A DNA stretch of 64,000 nucleotides from Aphis gossypii. Its lineage: Eukaryota; Arthropoda; Insecta; Hemiptera; Aphididae. This document shows, one piece after another, positions 62,901 through 64,000 of this stretch. Both the position numbers and the translations under genes were made by a program. A model generated the notes under the pieces. It was not told the DNA's origin. It searched no databases and was given only the letters and a program-made list of their open reading frames with translations. Numbering within the stretch: position 1 is the stretch's first letter; each line of letters opens with the position of its first letter. Location of the stretch: positions 36,477,213 through 36,541,212 of the forward strand of contig NC_065531.1 in assembly GCF_020184175.1 (NCBI RefSeq), written 5' to 3'.

Positions 62901-64000
62901 AAATAAAGATAATATATATATATATATAATATAAATTAGATGGCTAATCAGATTCCTCTACGTACAGGTATATACACCAAGCATGATACTCAACATTATT
63001 TAATTTAACTGTGAATGTATTTAAATCAATTTTTAACTTTTTCTATTATTAAGTATAGTTATTTTATCAAAACCACATGCTCAAGTACTTGTTTTAGTGT
63101 TTGTTGTGCTATTTAAAAAGTGTCCTGTGCCATAGTTTTTATTTTTCAAACGAGAACCACCATATTTAAATATAAACTGTCGAGTTGAATAATTGTGTAA
63201 TTAAATGATAAATAATGAGGGTAAACATGTTTACTGAATCACTCTATATAGTTTATTAATGGGGGGGAAAGTGTGGTCACGTCACATGCTCGTTTTTCTC
63301 AATCACACTCTTATAATAAGAACTTAATAACCTATATACGTTAGTTTTATATTATACGTGATGTTTTTAAAACGTAGAAAACCATGTTATCCAATCGGTG
63401 TTTTTTTTTATTCATTTTCGTTTTTTTTTTAAGGATTTTTCTAGTTTTTTAATATTAAACAAATTTCAATATTCTTCCGAGAAAAAGTATTTTATATCTC
63501 AATATCTTCTTCCACATCGTTTTGTTGTCATCGTTGTTATCGTCACTGATGCACTGATGCTTTATAATCCGACTCGTGATTTTGTTTGTTTTTTTTGTAA
63601 GACATAAAAATATGTCAAATATTCATTGTTTTCACAATACCATTTAAAAAAATATATATATTAATATTGGTAACAATTTGTCCATACTAATAAAACTGCT
63701 AAATGGATTTTTGTTTTATAAAAAAATAAAAATTGTTCTTAATTAATTTAAGACTATATGGAATTCTACATTAAAAACAATAAAAATGTATTATTAATTT
63801 ATACTACGATTAAGTCACTAAAATATTTAAATTTGATTTTTTCTTAAAAATCAAAGTTATGTTATAAACAAAATACATTCTAGAATAGAAATATTCTACA
63901 TTATTATCTTATGATTCCCAATAAAGGTATTTTCTAGAATTAATATAAAATAAAGTTCCAAGTATGTTACAGATAATACTTGATACATTTCATTCATCTC
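62900..64000. other. AT-rich end of the window
   Basis: No gene is supported. A G8 run lies at about 63,261 beside GTGTGGTCACGTCAC. The frame at 63,398-63,607 (+) is a T-rich chance frame with Phe, Val and Ile predominating. Confidence 0.5.

Noticed and set aside
1..64000. CRISPR array, operon, phage or bacterial features
   Set aside because: No direct-repeat/spacer pattern, ribosome-binding sites or clustered bacterial-type genes are present; composition and splice signals are eukaryotic.

Overview
The window looks like nuclear DNA from an insect, most likely an aphid or a close hemipteran relative. The reasons are the very high A+T content, the constant AATATTATA-type motifs, the gtaccta-type motifs, the scarcity of long open frames, and non-coding sequence broken only by short GC-richer islands. 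This is recognition of a style. No single marker gene proves the host, and nothing bacterial, organellar or CRISPR-like is visible.

Only one segment is convincingly protein coding: the 3' terminal exon of an unrecognised gene on the + strand (about 45,501-45,759), with its polyadenylation signal at 45,867-45,872. A 53-base candidate exon at 33,191-33,243 has an intact GTAAGA donor and ends in exactly the phase the terminal exon needs, so the gene may run across at least 12 kb with large introns. Other short candidate exons or start exons (2,528-2,568; 5,508-5,558; 11,944-11,997; 12,271-12,357 on +; 3,900-4,007 and 18,592-18,655 on -) have plausible splice sites or starts and open frames. Such segments also arise by chance in AT-rich DNA, so they are given low confidence.

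The best structural evidence is for mobile elements. There is a tRNA-derived SINE with A and B boxes, a poly(A) tail and a perfect 14-base target duplication (46,359-46,662, - strand). A Tc1/mariner-type MITE has perfect terminal inverted repeats inside a 71-base inverted repeat (35,571-36,006). A 215-base hAT-type MITE has a CAGGGGTGGCC terminus and an 8-base target duplication (59,457-59,671). A Helitron-like repeat head carries three consecutive palindromes (34,865-35,231). A decayed tRNA-like sequence lies next to a small inverted-repeat element (21,690-21,856). The Helitron-like repeat, an AT-rich fold-back stretch and the Tc1/mariner-type MITE lie end to end between 34.8 and 36.0 kb.

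Layout: 1-1.6 kb AT-rich; 1.7-2.1 kb an unexplained open frame; 3.9-4.7, 5.7-6.1, 16.6-17.5, 23.2-24.4, 26.9-28.5, 41.4-41.7, 43.4-43.8, 44.4-44.7, 50.0-51.6 and 62.5-62.9 kb GC-richer islands without a defensible gene; 11.3-12.4 kb a mixed stretch with possible exons; 34.8-36.0 kb the repeat cluster; 45.5-46.7 kb the terminal exon followed by the SINE; 55.3-55.9 kb a decayed coding-like stretch; 59.4-59.7 kb the hAT MITE. The rest is AT-rich intergenic or intronic DNA with many microsatellites.
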